Shown piece by piece: positions 21,982-36,653 of a stretch of DNA of 64,000 nt. This DNA is from Panagrolaimus kolymaensis (lineage: Eukaryota; Nematoda; Chromadorea; Rhabditida; Panagrolaimidae). Location of the stretch: contig JAJQJQ010000030.1 in the NCBI GenBank assembly GCA_028622995.1, positions 1,178,001 to 1,242,000 on the forward strand, read 5' to 3'. The notes beneath the pieces were generated by a model. The model had not been told where the DNA came from. It saw only the letters and a list, made by a program, of their open reading frames with translations, and searched no databases. Positions within the stretch are counted from its first letter, which is position 1, and each line of letters begins with the position of its first letter. Both the position numbers and the translations under genes were made by a program.

Positions 21982-24900
21982 TGGAAAATCATTTTTGTTT
22001 AATCCAACGGATATGCGGTAGTATAAATGCTTGCTTTGCTGAGTGGGTTTTATTAGTAAATATAAAAAAATTAAAATTCTTTCTCAACAGCAAATTTTGT
22101 TTTCGTTAGTTTAAAAATTATTATCTTGCAAAATTATTTTTGTGCCAGGGAGTTTTGCTAAGTAAGATTATAAAAAAAAAACTGAATTCTGTAAAATTTA
22201 TAATTGAGATTGGAGTCTTGCCGCAAATTATAAGATTTTGCTTCAAAAATTAATCCAAACTTTAATTCTTAACAGCTTCCTTTTTTTGAAGAACTTTCGA
22301 AAATGAGTAAGCTAATTAACAAATTAAATCTTTATTTACTCAAGTCTCTCACTCTCACTCATCAAAGTTTCCTTTTCCACACATTTAAAACTTTGTGTTT
22401 TAAACAATTAAATTTAAATACATTTTTAATGAATTTGTTTTTTGTCCATTCCCTTCTTCATCGTGATCGGTTAAATTTACTTATTTATTTTTTTGACTAC
22501 AAAACATAATTTCAAAAAGCGCAAAATATTTCATTAAAGTTGTTTACAATTTTTTTTCATGGGGTTATCTCTAACGGTAAGTAACAATCACGAGTTTAAG
22601 TGTTTATTAAATTTATAATTGACTCTATTATATATTTTATTTTTATTATTATTATAATTTGTGCTCTTCCAACTATTTTAAGAAAGTTCTTTTTCTTAAG
22701 AATTGTATACGCAATTTATTTTTATGTACATTTAGGCATTTAGTCAGTTAGTGGCAGATGGCAGATGAAAAAAGTAAGTTTCTGAAACAATTTTTAAAAA
22801 AAGTTAAAAGCAGTGTTATAACCTCAAATAGGTTAACAAATAGAAAATGTGGTCTTTATTGGAGCAACTGCTCAACAAGGTAAAATTACATTACTACTGA
22901 CAAGTTTTCAAAAACTAAACAAATGACAGACAAATAGGCTAGGAAGCGAAGCTTCCAGATTCCACACGAGACCCTGAGATACGATTTGAGGCAGCGCATA
23001 TTTGAATTATCATTCGTGTTGTCGGAGTCACAACAAGCAGAAAAATAAATAAATAGCACATCGTCATTTTGACTCGGGAAATAAAAAAGTTGTGTTTTGG
23101 AGTTACGAAAAAAAGAAACTCTTAGTTTTAAAATAATTTTGCAACGAAGCATTTTGGAGTGATTAAAATTTTAATGATAGCAATTTTTTGATTTAATTTT
23201 TGTAAAAGCAGTCTTGAGTTTCGATGCAAAATTTAGAAACCTTAAAATTTACGTCGTGGGACAGCCATAATTTTAGCATAACAAGGAAAATGTTTTTTTA
23301 TGTCTTTGAAAAGTACAATGACCCTTTTTTTATAAAAAAACAAAAGAGCAAAGTAAATTTATAAAAGCAAACTAAAATCACAAAAAAAAAACATTTTCAA
23401 ATAAAGATAAAAGCTTAAAAAAACAAGGTAGTATAAGTGCTTTAATGGGTTGCTTGCAGAAGCCTGAACAAAAATATTAAACAGAAATTGCAATGCAAAT
23501 TCTTTTATAGAGATTTTTTTTTCTTTCAAATGACAAAGTTTTGCATAGCGGTTTGCTTTCCAGCTACCGTAAAATCGGTCATTTAAATAACATTGTAAAT
23601 TTCTTTATGACCTTTTGAATTTATTATAAAAGATCATTTTTTGAGTTCGTGGAAACCCCAATTTTGCTTTCTTTATTGCCCCCTTCGTAAATAAGTCTCG
23701 CGAAATAAAAAAATTTAAATATCGTAAAAAAGTCAATTACATTTTAAGAAAAATAATAATAAAAAATGTTTTTACCATTCATTACTCTGCAACAATGATC
23801 ACTTTATTTTTTTGCCCTTTCATAAATAACATTTTTTTTTGTTGGAATTTATTATTTAAATCATATTATACCATTAACTTTTTTTTCTTCCATCATTTTT
23901 TAAAATTTTTTGTTGCAAAAAGTTAATTGATATAATTTCATTTTTTTTAAATTATTATTTCGCCTTCCAGCCACCTCCAAAGGTTTTTTTAATTTTAATT
24001 TCTTTTTCGACGTAATTTTTTTCATTTTTTTTTCTTCTTCATTCTTGGTATTATTATAATCCAAATAAATTTGCGTGTTTAAAATAATTAATTCAACCTT
24101 TTTTTCAACAACAAAAAAAATTAATTTAATTTTTAATACATTTTTTATTAATGCATTTATTTATTATAATTGACTTTTTTTTCCCATCCGTCTTTCTTTC
24201 TTTCGTCTTTATTATTTAATCTTTTTGTAGTTATGAAACATTTGCGTCTTTTCTTTATAAGCGCATTTACTTAGCTTAGCTTAACATGGATACTTATGTA
24301 TTTTATACTTAAAATGCAGGCAGGTGGATGGATGAAAAAAAAATTTTTGTTTGGAAATAATTTAATTAAATAAATATTTTTTTTTGCTGATCTCTTTTTG
24401 AGTCAAAAATAATTAACTTCTTTTTTTCTTCTGTGTGCCGGACGAATTTGCTACAGTATACTTTTTTCGTTTTCGAAAAAAGGTTATAAAAAAACAAAAA
24501 ACTTCGTTTTTAAATTTCCAGCTTTGATTAAAAAAATAAAAACATTTTTCACCCGAAAGACAAATAAAAAAATACAAAGCACTTTAAAAAAACTTTTTTT
24601 TTAATTTCCTCGAATACAAATTTTAAATTCTTTTTTTAATTAAAAGTCAATTGAAATTATTATTATTATTATTTTTGAAATGTCATTTTGTGTCTCTTTT
24701 TTTAAAAATGATGCACATACAAAAAATGTTTTTAAAAAAAATTATATAAATAATAATATTTAATTTTTGTACTTTTTTTAAAAATTCTATTTTATTTTTT
24801 TTGAATGAAAGGTCAAAATTAATAAATAAAAAATAAAAAACGTAAATGTAAAAAATTATTCAATTCCACCATCTAATTACGTTATTACTTTTTTTCGAAG

Positions 24901-27900
24901 CTATAAACAAATTAAAGTCTTTCTTTTTTATAAATTTTAATGTTGATGTATTCATGCACTTGAAAAGAACTCAAAAAAATAAAAATTTAATTGAGCTTTA
25001 AATAAAAATATGAATAATTGCAACGATAAAATTAATTACTTGGATTTCTATCAAGAAAGTTTTGAAACTAACTCTAAAACGATTCTTTTTTTTTGAATTG
25101 TGTTAGGTACATTTTCTTTAGGTGAAAAATCCTCGAAAACTGTTATGAAAAATAAATTTAATTTGCATACGTTTTTAGAAATAAATAATAATGACCTTGG
25201 CTCCTCACACAAAAAATTAACAAGTCAAAAAAGCCTTGTTTAGTTTTGAAGCGCAGGGTTTTTCTTGTTCAGAAATGGCTCCAAAAAATGTTGTGAAAGT
25301 TCATATTCTTTAAATATATCGGACGAATAATATTGCCGCGATTTTTCGCCCGAAAACTTTAAAAAAATATTACCAAAAGTTTATTTACAATAATGCTCCA
25401 AGATTTTTTTCGTTCATCAAAAATTAGTTTTTTGATATTTTAACAAATTTGCTAAAAACGGTCACAATCCATTCCATTCATTTTTCACTCTTTCGGGCGC
25501 CAATAACAACAAGGAGATTACGAAAAAAGTAATCTTTGTATACTCATACCGTATATCAATCATTTTTATAGAAAAGCCAAGCATGCATAAATAAATAAAT
25601 ACGATTATATTTATTATATTTAATTTATTATATATAAGGGTAATAAGCAACTAACATTAAACTTTAATTTGGATTTTTATTACTTTTTTTCTAGAAGCAA
25701 AAAAAAGAGGTAAATTTTTCTTATTTTCTATGTAGTCTTTTACTTAATTTTATGTTATATTTTCCACCAGCTAACAACTCTACTTACCCCCAATAAAAAT
25801 TGGTTGATCACTGCTGCTTTTATGAGTTTTTTTTTCTAATAATTTTTTTTCGATATAAATACTCAAAGATTTTAAGAAGAAATTGTTAGTATTATTTTTT
25901 ATTATTTTTGCTTGCTCAATTGCTTTAATTCGTTTTTTTCGAGCTTTTTTTAGTGGAGGTTGTTGATGTTGTTGTTGCTTATTCCAAATTAACTTTTCAA
26001 GTTAAATGTAAAAAGTTAAGTTACGGTCGGTCTTTGCTTACTTTTTTTAATCATGTTTATTATTATTTTTTTTTTATATCTCCTCCTTAAAAGATTTTGT
26101 TATTTAAATTTTTTTCTAAAGCATGGAAGGCCTTTAAAAAAGTTGGGATTCAATTTTTCTTGCTTTGGCGTCTTTTTTTAATATTAAAAAATGGATGAGT
26201 TAGTTAAAAGTACAAAAAAGTTGTTTTGTTTTTTATTTATAAAAGAATAAATCTTTGTGCTGCTGCTGCTCATCCTCTTGAGTAAGAAATGTCGCCGCTG
26301 GCTGGCATGATGACAAACATTTATGAGGTATGTTTATTTTTTCTTGGGTTAAAAAAATAATAAGTTAACTTTTTTTAAATATTTGAACTTGAGAATTTTA
26401 TTTATAGGTAAAAAGTTGAAGAGTTCATAAACTTTTGACCACGAAAAAAAGGCGGATCACTTGTACGAATGGAAGAGGTTTGCTTGTTTTTTTTCTATGA
26501 CATTTATCCCAATTTTTTTCTACAATATAAATAATTTTACTAAGAATTAAATAAAGTCCCTCGACTTCCTCAAAGCTTTTTAAAGCAGTTTGAAAGTTTA
26601 AATTTTTAAAAACTAAAATCAAAAGTTTAATATTTTTTTTTCTAAAAATAAAAAAATCTGTTGAAAAACTTCTGCTTTTTTGCGATCTTTAAAAAAACTT
26701 AAATAAAATTAAATATATTTCAACAACGACGATTTTTGCGTAACAATTAATCATTAATACCACAAATCGAAAAAGGTTTGACCCTTTTTTTGCAAGCAGC
26801 TGAAACTAAAAAGAAATTTTTTTAATTTTCTTTATATTTATTAGTAGTTTTCGTAAAGTTTATGAAAAGTTAAAAGTTACATTATAAATTTATTAATAAT
26901 ATCCATATGTACGAATAGTATTTATTTTAACCTTTAATTTTTCCAGCAGACTTTTTAAAACACTTCTCGAAAAAAATTAAGAAACTTTTGTGGTGCTGGT
27001 GTTCTGATGTTTGTCTCGAATTTTAATCAATCACAAAAAATATGTTTTTTGGAAATAAAACCAAGACTCCAAATTTAAAATTTTAATAAGATGATTACGC
27101 CAAATGACCTTTTTAGAAAAACACAAAAACTATAATTGAAAAATAAAAGAAAAATAAAAGAAGTTTTATAATATTTATGAGACAAACTACAGTAAAAAAA
27201 GAAGAAAGTTTTTTATATTTCGAAGAACAAAAAATTATGTGAGAAGAGAAGGAGAGAGGTAATTAAATTTGGGTGGAAATTTACGAAATTTTGTTAACCT
27301 TTCTATTTCCTTTAAAAAATCAAGAAAGTTTTATTAAATAAACTTTTGTGGATTTATTTTGCTTAGAAAAAGCCTTGTTGTTTTACAAATAAAATCCAGG
27401 CATCCAAAAATTATGACAGTTTTCTTTTCCCTTGTTTTCACTTCAAAACCCATACCTCTAAGTCTTACTGTAATCATTCCATTTCTTTTTTTTTATTTTG
27501 AAATATGTAAATACATATACGATGCATGACTCTCTAAAAATAGGCTACAAAAATTTCTTTTCTTTTTTTTCTTTGAATCTTAAATTCCACAGATTAATAA
27601 ATCCTATTATATCTTCTTTTTTTTTTAAAGTAAAAAATAAGTCAAAAGAAAAAAAAATTATCCACAAGGCATTGAAAAAAGCTCATTAATCAAATGGTAC
27701 TTTCTACCTTCGTCATAACCAAAATTACAGAATTAGAGTTCTTTATTTTATCAAACAGATAAAATATTTTATTATTTAAAGAAATATGTAAAATATAAAA
27801 ATATATATGTATAAATTAATCGCAAACTGGCATTTTTAAAGCTTATTAATAAAAAAAGAATTAGATTCATTTTTTCTTTTCTTTAAAAAAAAAAAGAAAC

Positions 27901-30900
27901 CTGCGTCAATGATGTTCTTCTTTTTATTAATTTATTTTTTATTTTGTTGCAACTTGCAAAAGATTTACTTTAAATTTTGTCCATCTAACATAAGACCCAA
28001 AGTTGTTAGATTTTAAATGGGCTTTTAAAAATGCCGTGAAAACGGGCTATTTTTTGCATAAATTTTCGTTTCTCACTAACCTTTTTCCATTAAAAACCTG
28101 CCAAACATTCGCAAAAAAAAACATACATTTTCTAAAAAAAATTAATAAAAATTTTTTACTTCATTTTCCGTTTTTCTTCGGTCAAATCCAATCTCATATT
28201 AAATAAATTAAGGATTATGAAGAAGAAAAAAATGAATGCTACTGACGCAAATAAGTGATTAATAGATTAAATGAATGGTTGAATTTGTCGTTTTCACTTA
28301 ATAGATAATAAAAAATTTCTTAATAAAAATTTTTTCCTTTGCTATTATTTTGGTTGGTTTTTCGCTCTCTCTATCTCACTTTCATTTTCTCAATTCATCT
28401 TCTTTTGTATGTCACTGTCACTTATATATTATTTTCATTTGGTATTTCATTATGAAATTTCTTGATTTGAAAAAAAAAAGTATGGAAGAAAATTTTTGGG
28501 TTAAAAAAAAATCTCCAAGACTTGCGAAATGGCTGATTTCAGAGTGAAAAAAGAAGTGTGTTGACTTTTTTCTTCTTCTAATTTACTGCTGATTTTCAGG
28601 TTGGCTTTTTTGTTTTTGCACAAATTTTTATGCATATTTTTAATAGAAAATGCCTTGGAACAAAAGAGTTACAGTTTCTTTTCTTCTTCTTTTTTCGCTT
28701 CTTTCACTTTACTTTTCAAAACATTTTTTTATGGAAGTCTTTTGCTTTTTTTGCTTGGAAAAAGTAAATCCGTCCGTTGATTCTGATTTTTATCTTTTTG
28801 CCTACCCTCTTTTAGCACCCGTTTAATATCCGGAGATTACAGCTTCAAAAAGTATGATGCAACTCATTTTGTTGGTGATATTACCAAAGTAAAGTAAAAT
28901 ACTAAAGTTAATCAGACTATTAATGAATGAGCTAATTTAACTGATTTAGGAAACGATTAAAATAAAGCAAAAAAAGCTTATCATATATTTACTTTTCATT
29001 GATTGTTTAAAAATACAAAAACCAAAGTAAAAATAGTATAAAATGATTTTTTAAATTTTTTTATTTTCGAGTATTTGAGGAAAAAAACATTTTCTCGCTT
29101 CTGACAAATAAGTCACGAATTTGGTTTTAGACGGCGGCTAACAAAAATTACCAAATAAATATTTTTCAAAATGACATGCACAAAAAAAAATTAAAGTTTC
29201 CAAAGTTATAATTTAAAACAAAAAAAAACTTTAAAAAAAAGGAAATTGAAAAATTAAAATTACTACTTTTTACGAAGTATAAAATTTTTTTAAGCACCTA
29301 ATAAGTACCTAACTACATAATTAATAATTTCAACACTACTTCATAAAAAATTTGTGCTTTGAAGTGTGTCTGTTTTTTATTATTTTTTCCACTTGATTTT
29401 ATTATATTTTTGCGTAGTTACCCTACCGTATCACAAAAAAAAATATAGGAGTTATTCGTCTGTCTTTTAATTAATTTAAACAGAAAATTTTCTTTTTGTA
29501 GTGTTCATCTCATTTAATTTTTTATATAAGTCATAATAATAATTTAAGACAAATGATACTCATGGGATTTATTTATGACTTGACGACTATTATTATTATT
29601 AAGAATACATAGCACTTAAATTTTAACTACATTCCAGTTTTTTTTGTTTGTTTCGTTTTTTGTTTCGGAGAAAAAGAAAACTAAGAGAATTCTTCGTGGG
29701 TTTGTGTTAGTCTTTTTTTTTCTCGCGGCTTACTGTAGCTATAGCTGGCTCAGACCAGTAAAATCAGAAAAACATCGAAAAACAACTAATTTATTTTTTG
29801 CTCACCTAAAAGAAAGAAAGGATTTTTTGTGGTTTCTTAAATCATAAAACAAAGTAGCACTAATCATTAATTCTATCCATCATTCCTCTTCGCTCTGTTT
29901 GATTAAATCAACAACAAAACTATAATAATACATATTTTTATCTTCATCCACTCTCCTTATTTTTTCTTAATATAAAAAAGTGACATGAATAATATTATTT
30001 TTTTAATGAAAATATAATACAAATTTTTTTCTTTCTCTCCAATGCTGTTTTTGGTGATACAGTATCCCTAAGAAGTAAAAAAATATATTAGAAAATGAGG
30101 AGAGATCATAAATACATATATTTTTGTTTAAAAGATTTTAAGCAAAATGAAATTTTTTTAGGATAATATTAATTTTTTATTTTTAATAAGAAAAGTAGCA
30201 TTTTTTTGGAGTCATTGTTTTTGAAGGTATTTTTAAACAAAAAAATGGGGAGATAAATGGATGCTTTTAGGTTTAGTTATTTTAATTATTATTAATAAAT
30301 CATTTTGTTGTTTTCTTTTCCTTTTTTGGGTGAAGAAAAAGATGATTAGCCAAAAGAAATGATAATACAAAATGATTGAATTTTAAGAAATTAAATAAAA
30401 GCAACGAAGAAAAAAATAATAGAATAGAATGAATGTTAACGTGCAACAAAAAAAAGCAAAGGAATTTTTCCATTCATTTGATTTAATTAAAAAACAAAAA
30501 AGAGAGAGGAATTTTGGTGGGGGCAGGAATACTAACAATAACAACAACATCAGAATGTTATGGAACGAAGAACCAAAAGAATCTTAGAAATTTAATAATT
30601 CAAATATTTGTGTAGAAAGGAAAATGCAAGAAAACGTAGGAGTAATTTTGATTTAAAAATTAAGGCGATTTTTGTAACCCTTTGACTTACAATAACAAAA
30701 AAATTTAATATTTTTAATATTTTGAAAGCTTGTTTCGAGGCGAAAATAAGAATTACTTTTACTTTTGATTTGCTTTTTTCTTAAAAACGTTGTTTCTGAA
30801 TACTTTCTTTATTTATTTTAAATTCGGTTTGTTAAATTTTTTCCAGTTTTGTTTATGCTAATTTATGACTCCAAAAAAAGAGAGAAGCCTTCTTTCCTTT

Positions 30901-33900
30901 AAAATTTGAAAATCATTAATTTAGTTGACAATATCTTTTTACACATTTCTGTGTTATTAAACTTACAAATAACATTTTTCATTTTCAATAAAATTTTTAT
31001 TCTTTCGTACTTCCATAAATTCTATGCAACAATTTTTTTTATGCTTTTTATATTTTTTTCTTCAAAACTTTGCTAAACATAATTGCAAAATTACGCAACA
31101 TTTTCTGGAAATTTCTTTTTTGCAATATTTTCCTTTTATTACACCACTTAAAAAAATATACATATAATATTTTATTATTATCTTTTTCATCATCTATAGC
31201 TTTTTTAATATAGTAAAAATATAAATAAATATAAAAATAATTTTAATTTCGATAAATAGCCATTTTTCTGCTGCTGCTTCAATTTTAAGCTCATTTTCCG
31301 GTGTTTATTTTTATATATTTGTTTTTGAGAGTGACACGATTCTCGTCTATCGGCTGCTACTTCTTACATCTTCATCATCATTCTCATCCTCATTTTTTTC
31401 CATCGAGGCTGCAATTATTTATTTTAATTTTGTTTCTTTTTTTACACATTTTTTTATTAAGGAAAAATAAAATTCTTCGCACTTTCATTTCTTTTTTCTT
31501 GGATGAAATTTTTTTTAATAATGTTTATTAGGGTTGTTTGCTGGCTGATGCACTGAAACAAATTGCAAATTATTTTTTCCTTTTTTTTCTTGCGGCAAAA
31601 CGCACTTTTAAGATTTTTAACAAAAAAATATTTTACTTTTCGTTTACATATTTTTGTTTCTTCCTTTTTTTCAATTTCTTGCTTTTTAAAAACATTAAAA
31701 AAGGAAATCCTGTCATTGCTCATTGCCGCCTTTTTGATTTTTAAAAGAAAAAATTTAATTTTTTTAAGGACGCATTTAATTTAATTAATTAAATTTAGTT
31801 TTTGCGTTAATTAAAAGAAATTTAATTTTTTTAAATTAATTAATTGACTTTTAAATTAAACGAGTTTTTAATAAATACAAAATTAATTCTTTTATTTATT
31901 TTTTTGGTTTACTCATTTCTCTTTTTTCATTTCCGTCGTCGTTCGTCACGCTTTTTATTAACCGCTTAATTGTGAAATAAATAAAAAAGCAATGTAAAAT
32001 CGAAATTCGATTAAATCTTTCCATGCCATTTCTTAGTTAGTCATTGTGAGGAAAACAAAGGTATATTTCTTCATGGTTTTATTGTAGCTTTTGTTTCTGC
32101 TAAAAAATACTTTTAAAAGCGACAAACGCGTTTTTATGAATCAGTAATCAGTGCAATAAATTTACCAAAAATTTATTACTGTAAATTTAGAGTTTCAGCG
32201 TAAAAATATTTAGATATTTGCAACAAAAAAATCATATGTTTCTTCATTGACGTTTTTTGCTTGCAAATAAATCCCTATACTGTAACCTTTAAAACAACTC
32301 CTACAACAACAACGACTACAAACGACAAAAAAAAATTAATTAATTTGGTGACTTAAATCATTATCCTCCCATTCATTCATTTCATAGATTAATCTTTTTT
32401 TTCGTTTTCGTTTTCTTTCTTTTCCGTCACGCTTTTTTTTCGATTTTTCTTTTTGACGCATTTATCAAACAAAAAAATATAAATCATATTCATTTTAAAA
32501 ATTTATTTATCCATCCTCTTTCAAAGCAAGAGCATCGGATTAATAAAAACTATGTATTTATTTATTTTGTAAAAGGTTTCTTTTTCTATTCTTTAAATCC
32601 TTTTTTTTTTGACTTTTTTATTAAATATTAAATAATATATTAATTTTTTTTCTTATCTTTTTGATGTAAACATTAATGACACCATTCATTTTCACATTTT
32701 TGCGCATTTTATCTTCTGGCCATTTAAAAGAAATGAAGACGTCTTTAAAGCTTTAAAATAAAATAAGCTCCCGCTGCTGCTGCTGAAGCTTACTTTGTTT
32801 AGGTCACTGCTGTTATGGATTTGCTTTCGTTCTTTCTCACTTTTCTTTAAGCCGACTTTTATCCATTTTTTTATTGGATAAAATAAAAATTTGAAAGATT
32901 GGATTTATGAGGGAGGAGAAAAAAAATGGGGGACCTCTACGAAGATGAAAGGGAAAGGGAGAAAAAAAGGATGGATAATCAGCCTCATCATCCGTTTTTA
33001 TATTTATCCAACTATTTTCAAATAAAAAAAAGTATGAATGGACGAACCAGTGTTTTATGAGAGCTATGTGTTTCAAAAAAAGATGGGTCATTAATGAATC
33101 GTAAAAATGAAATAAAAAATTTTTAAACCGACGACCGCAAAAATCGAAACAATAAAAACATTTGTCATTTATTTTTTCCATTCACTAATTTGTTTCGCTT
33201 TGTTTAATTCTTTTATTTTTTTGGGCATTAGCGGGCGCCCGCCTTTTTTTTTTGTTTAATGTATTTCGACAGAAACAACAACACACTCACTCATTCATTC
33301 AATTCATTTCTCATTAATCGCGTTCCATTTCGTTCATTCAATTAATTAATTAATTTACAACCATTTATTTTTTTGCAAAAAAAAAAAAAACGTTGCAATG
33401 AAAAAAATAATTTGCACCGTTTTCGTTTGTAAAGCATCATTGCCGCTTTTTTTGCTGTTGTCTTTTTTATATTTTTCTTCATAAATATTATTGGAATGGG
33501 TTGTAAAGAATTGAGGTTTTGAATTTTTCTCTAAATTTTTTTTATTTGCGCGACAAACCCATTTTTATGACAGTATAGCTTTTATCGAAAGCCAATGCCT
33601 GCTTTGTCATTTCTGAACCAGTTTTTCCAGTGTACTTTAAAGCCCAAATATACTGTAGAATATGAATACTAATTTTCGTAGTATTAATTAAGATAATTAT
33701 TTTTTATTAGTATTTTAGAAATTACTTTTAATTTGTTTTAATTAGTAAAATTTTTTTAATAAATACTTAGTTACAAATTTAAGTCATTCTGTGAACTTAC
33801 AAAAAAGGTTGAAGAGTTCATTATTTTGTACATTAAAAACAATTCTAAATTTCATAGTTCGCAATGACACAGTTAAACTTTGTTTATGAATCCCACCTCG

Positions 33901-36610
33901 AAATTTCTTTATTCTTTTTTTATTAAAAAAACATTACGGATTTTATTTTGTAAAAATAATTTGTGCTAATTCATCTAATTCATTTTTTCTTCTAAATTCG
34001 TCTCCTTGTCTTTGCTTTTTTCGCTACAATTTTTCTATAATCAAAATAAATCCAAATCCCTTTTTTATTAATTTCCGGGGAGAGATGGCGGCGCGAATAA
34101 TAATATAAACCAAGCAAAGAAGAAGAAACGTATTTAATAAAACTATATAACAAAAAAAATTGGGAGATAAAAGAAAACATTTGCTCATTTTTTGCTTTTA
34201 AACAAATTTCAAAAAATGATTTACTAATTATTTTTTTATTGAAAAAAATGCGAAACAATGGCAAAAATAGGATTTTGCCACCGAAAAAGCGCGCTGAACT
34301 TAAGTCAAGCTACAAATTTTTTTTATGTATTTTCACCTTTATTTAGATACCAAATTTTTAACGGCATCATTCTTCAGAAAAAAATTACAGGTGGCCATAA
34401 AACTATTAAAAATGATGTTGTTACTATATACCTTTGTTTCATAGCCAGAATTAAAAAAACAGTTTATATTTAAAGTTTTTATCTGCTTTGTCGTACTATG
34501 TAATTATACCACCACCATAATTATGATTGCCCATATTTTTCATTCATCTAAAAATAAAAATAAATTACCCCAAAAAATGGCAAGGTCTTTCTTTTGTTTA
34601 AATTTTAATTTCTTTAGTATTTTAAGTTTTTTTTCTTTACTTATTTATTTATCAACAAAACAATCAACAAAGGCAATTTTAATTTCTTTCTTTTTTTATA
34701 ATTTTCAGGAAATGACACGAAGAACTTTCCCTCCCCATTATTTTATTTTACTTTTTATTGTTCAAAAATTATTTGAAAAAAAAAAATTATTAATCATTTT
34801 TCCATTTTTTGCGTATTTAATTTTCATTCATTTCCTTTCTTTCTTTTTTTTCTTCTTCCAAAAATTGAAAATGAAAAAAATAAACACTTTTAATAATAAA
34901 ATAATTATTATTAAACGACGAAAAACGATAATTACGTTTTTCCCTTTTCTCTAATTTTTTTTAAAAGGCTTTTAAATTGAAAAAAAAATGAATGGAAGAG
35001 AGAAGGGAAGAGGATTACTAATCCACTTTTCCATTAATTTATTTATTTATTTAACGATGATGATGATGATGATCGTCGATTATAATTATGGCTTGCCTGG
35101 CTCATAATTTTTTTAAATGAATTATGGTTGCTTTCTTTTTACCCTTTTAATGCGTTTATTCACTCACTCGGCTGCTACTTTGCTAATTTTTTTTGAGCTT
35201 TTTTATTTGCGCGCAAAAAATTTGCCATTTTTTCCTTTCCTTTTCTTTGTAGAATGGAAGGTCACTTTCGTTTATATTTTTTTATGTCATATTTTCAATT
35301 AGTCACTCGGCATTCATTATCCATCCTATTCTTTTATACTCGTTCCGCTTATTTGTTCGTATGCCAATGTTCCTTTCCAAGCTGCCGGCGTCGTCGCTGT
35401 CCTATGTAACTAATGCTTGCTATTGCGCGCTTTCTTGTTTGTTATAAACCAACAAAAAAAGCCGCTAAATGGATGGAATATTACATACAAATACATTATA
35501 AATTAAATGAGTGAAAATGTCATAGTCGCTAATTGAAAGAAGAAAAAAGAAAAAAATCGGAAACAAAAAAAGGGCGGCAGGGTTTAATTTTATTCTCTCT
35601 TTTTTTTCGAGGCGGAGAGTTTATTTCGTTTCATTTTTAGTTAAAACCCATTTAATGTTTTTTTGAATTAAATTGAATGGAATTGAAAAAAAGGGCACGC
35701 ACTTTTCTATTAAATTTAAATTTGTAATTTTAATTTAAAGAAAAAAACTTAAATAAATGGAATTGAAAAAAAGGCGAACTTTTCTCTTTTTTGTTTTTGA
35801 GTAACTCATTTTTTATTTTATTATAAAAGATTTAATTCATTGAATCTAGTTTGTACTTACTTATATTTTTTTTGTTTTTTTATTGGTGAAGGGGAAAACA
35901 AAAAGAATTTTTATTTGGGTTGGTTGAGTTTTGGTTTTGTTGAATTTTTTTAATAAAGATTTTCGGCTTCTGTATTTCAAAAAATGCCTCTAAAATTTTT
36001 TTTTATTTACAGTATTTTTTTTCCTGCTTTCAATAACCAAAATATTAATTTGTTTTTCACTTCATTTAATTGTTTTTTTAAATTAATTATCCCTTCCGGT
36101 CGTTAAACTCATCCTTTTTTAAAATTCAAACTATAAAACTCATCTATCATCTGACTAATACCAACCTCTAAATGGAATTATAAAGTAGTTGGTGTTTAAT
36201 CATAATTAAATAAATAACAAAAATTGCTAACAAACTTAATTTTCTCTTCTTCTTCTTTTTCTTTTTGGAAGTGAATAAAATATACTCCAAAACAAATAAC
36301 ATAAAACAGATGATGTGGATGAGACATAATTTTCATCACATGTATGTTTTTATTTTGTAAATTTTTACATAATTAAGAAATTTAAGTTAAAAAATAAAAT
36401 AATTATCTTTAAATGAGACTCTTTCATTTTTAAACTTTGTTGATGTCGTGTGCTTTTCTCGTGTGTGTTTTTGACTTTAAAAAAAGTAAGATTTTTTTGC
36501 TTTACAAAAATCAAAGAAAACAGTTTGTAATAAAATTAAATAATTTTAACTTGAAAAATGATTTGACTTACCTACCGTATATATATTTTTTGCCGCCTCC
36601 CATTTGACCT

Positions 36611-36653
36611 TTATTTTATTTTATTTTATTTTATATTTATTTATTTATTTATT
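36611..36653 (+). repeat. TTTTA / TTTA short tandem repeat
   Basis: Runs of TTTTA units followed by TTTA units, one of several simple AT repeats in the desert. Confidence 0.7.

Noticed and set aside
22886..23152. 88-codon minus-strand ORF over a GC-raised island, with several Cys.
   Set aside because: No recognisable domain or splice structure; the composition shift alone does not make it a gene. The island itself is listed under the shared 12-mer.
34523..34954. 143-codon ORF in the gene desert, the longest there.
   Set aside because: Almost entirely Phe/Ile/Lys/Leu/Asn from poly(T)/poly(A); no domain and no splice context.
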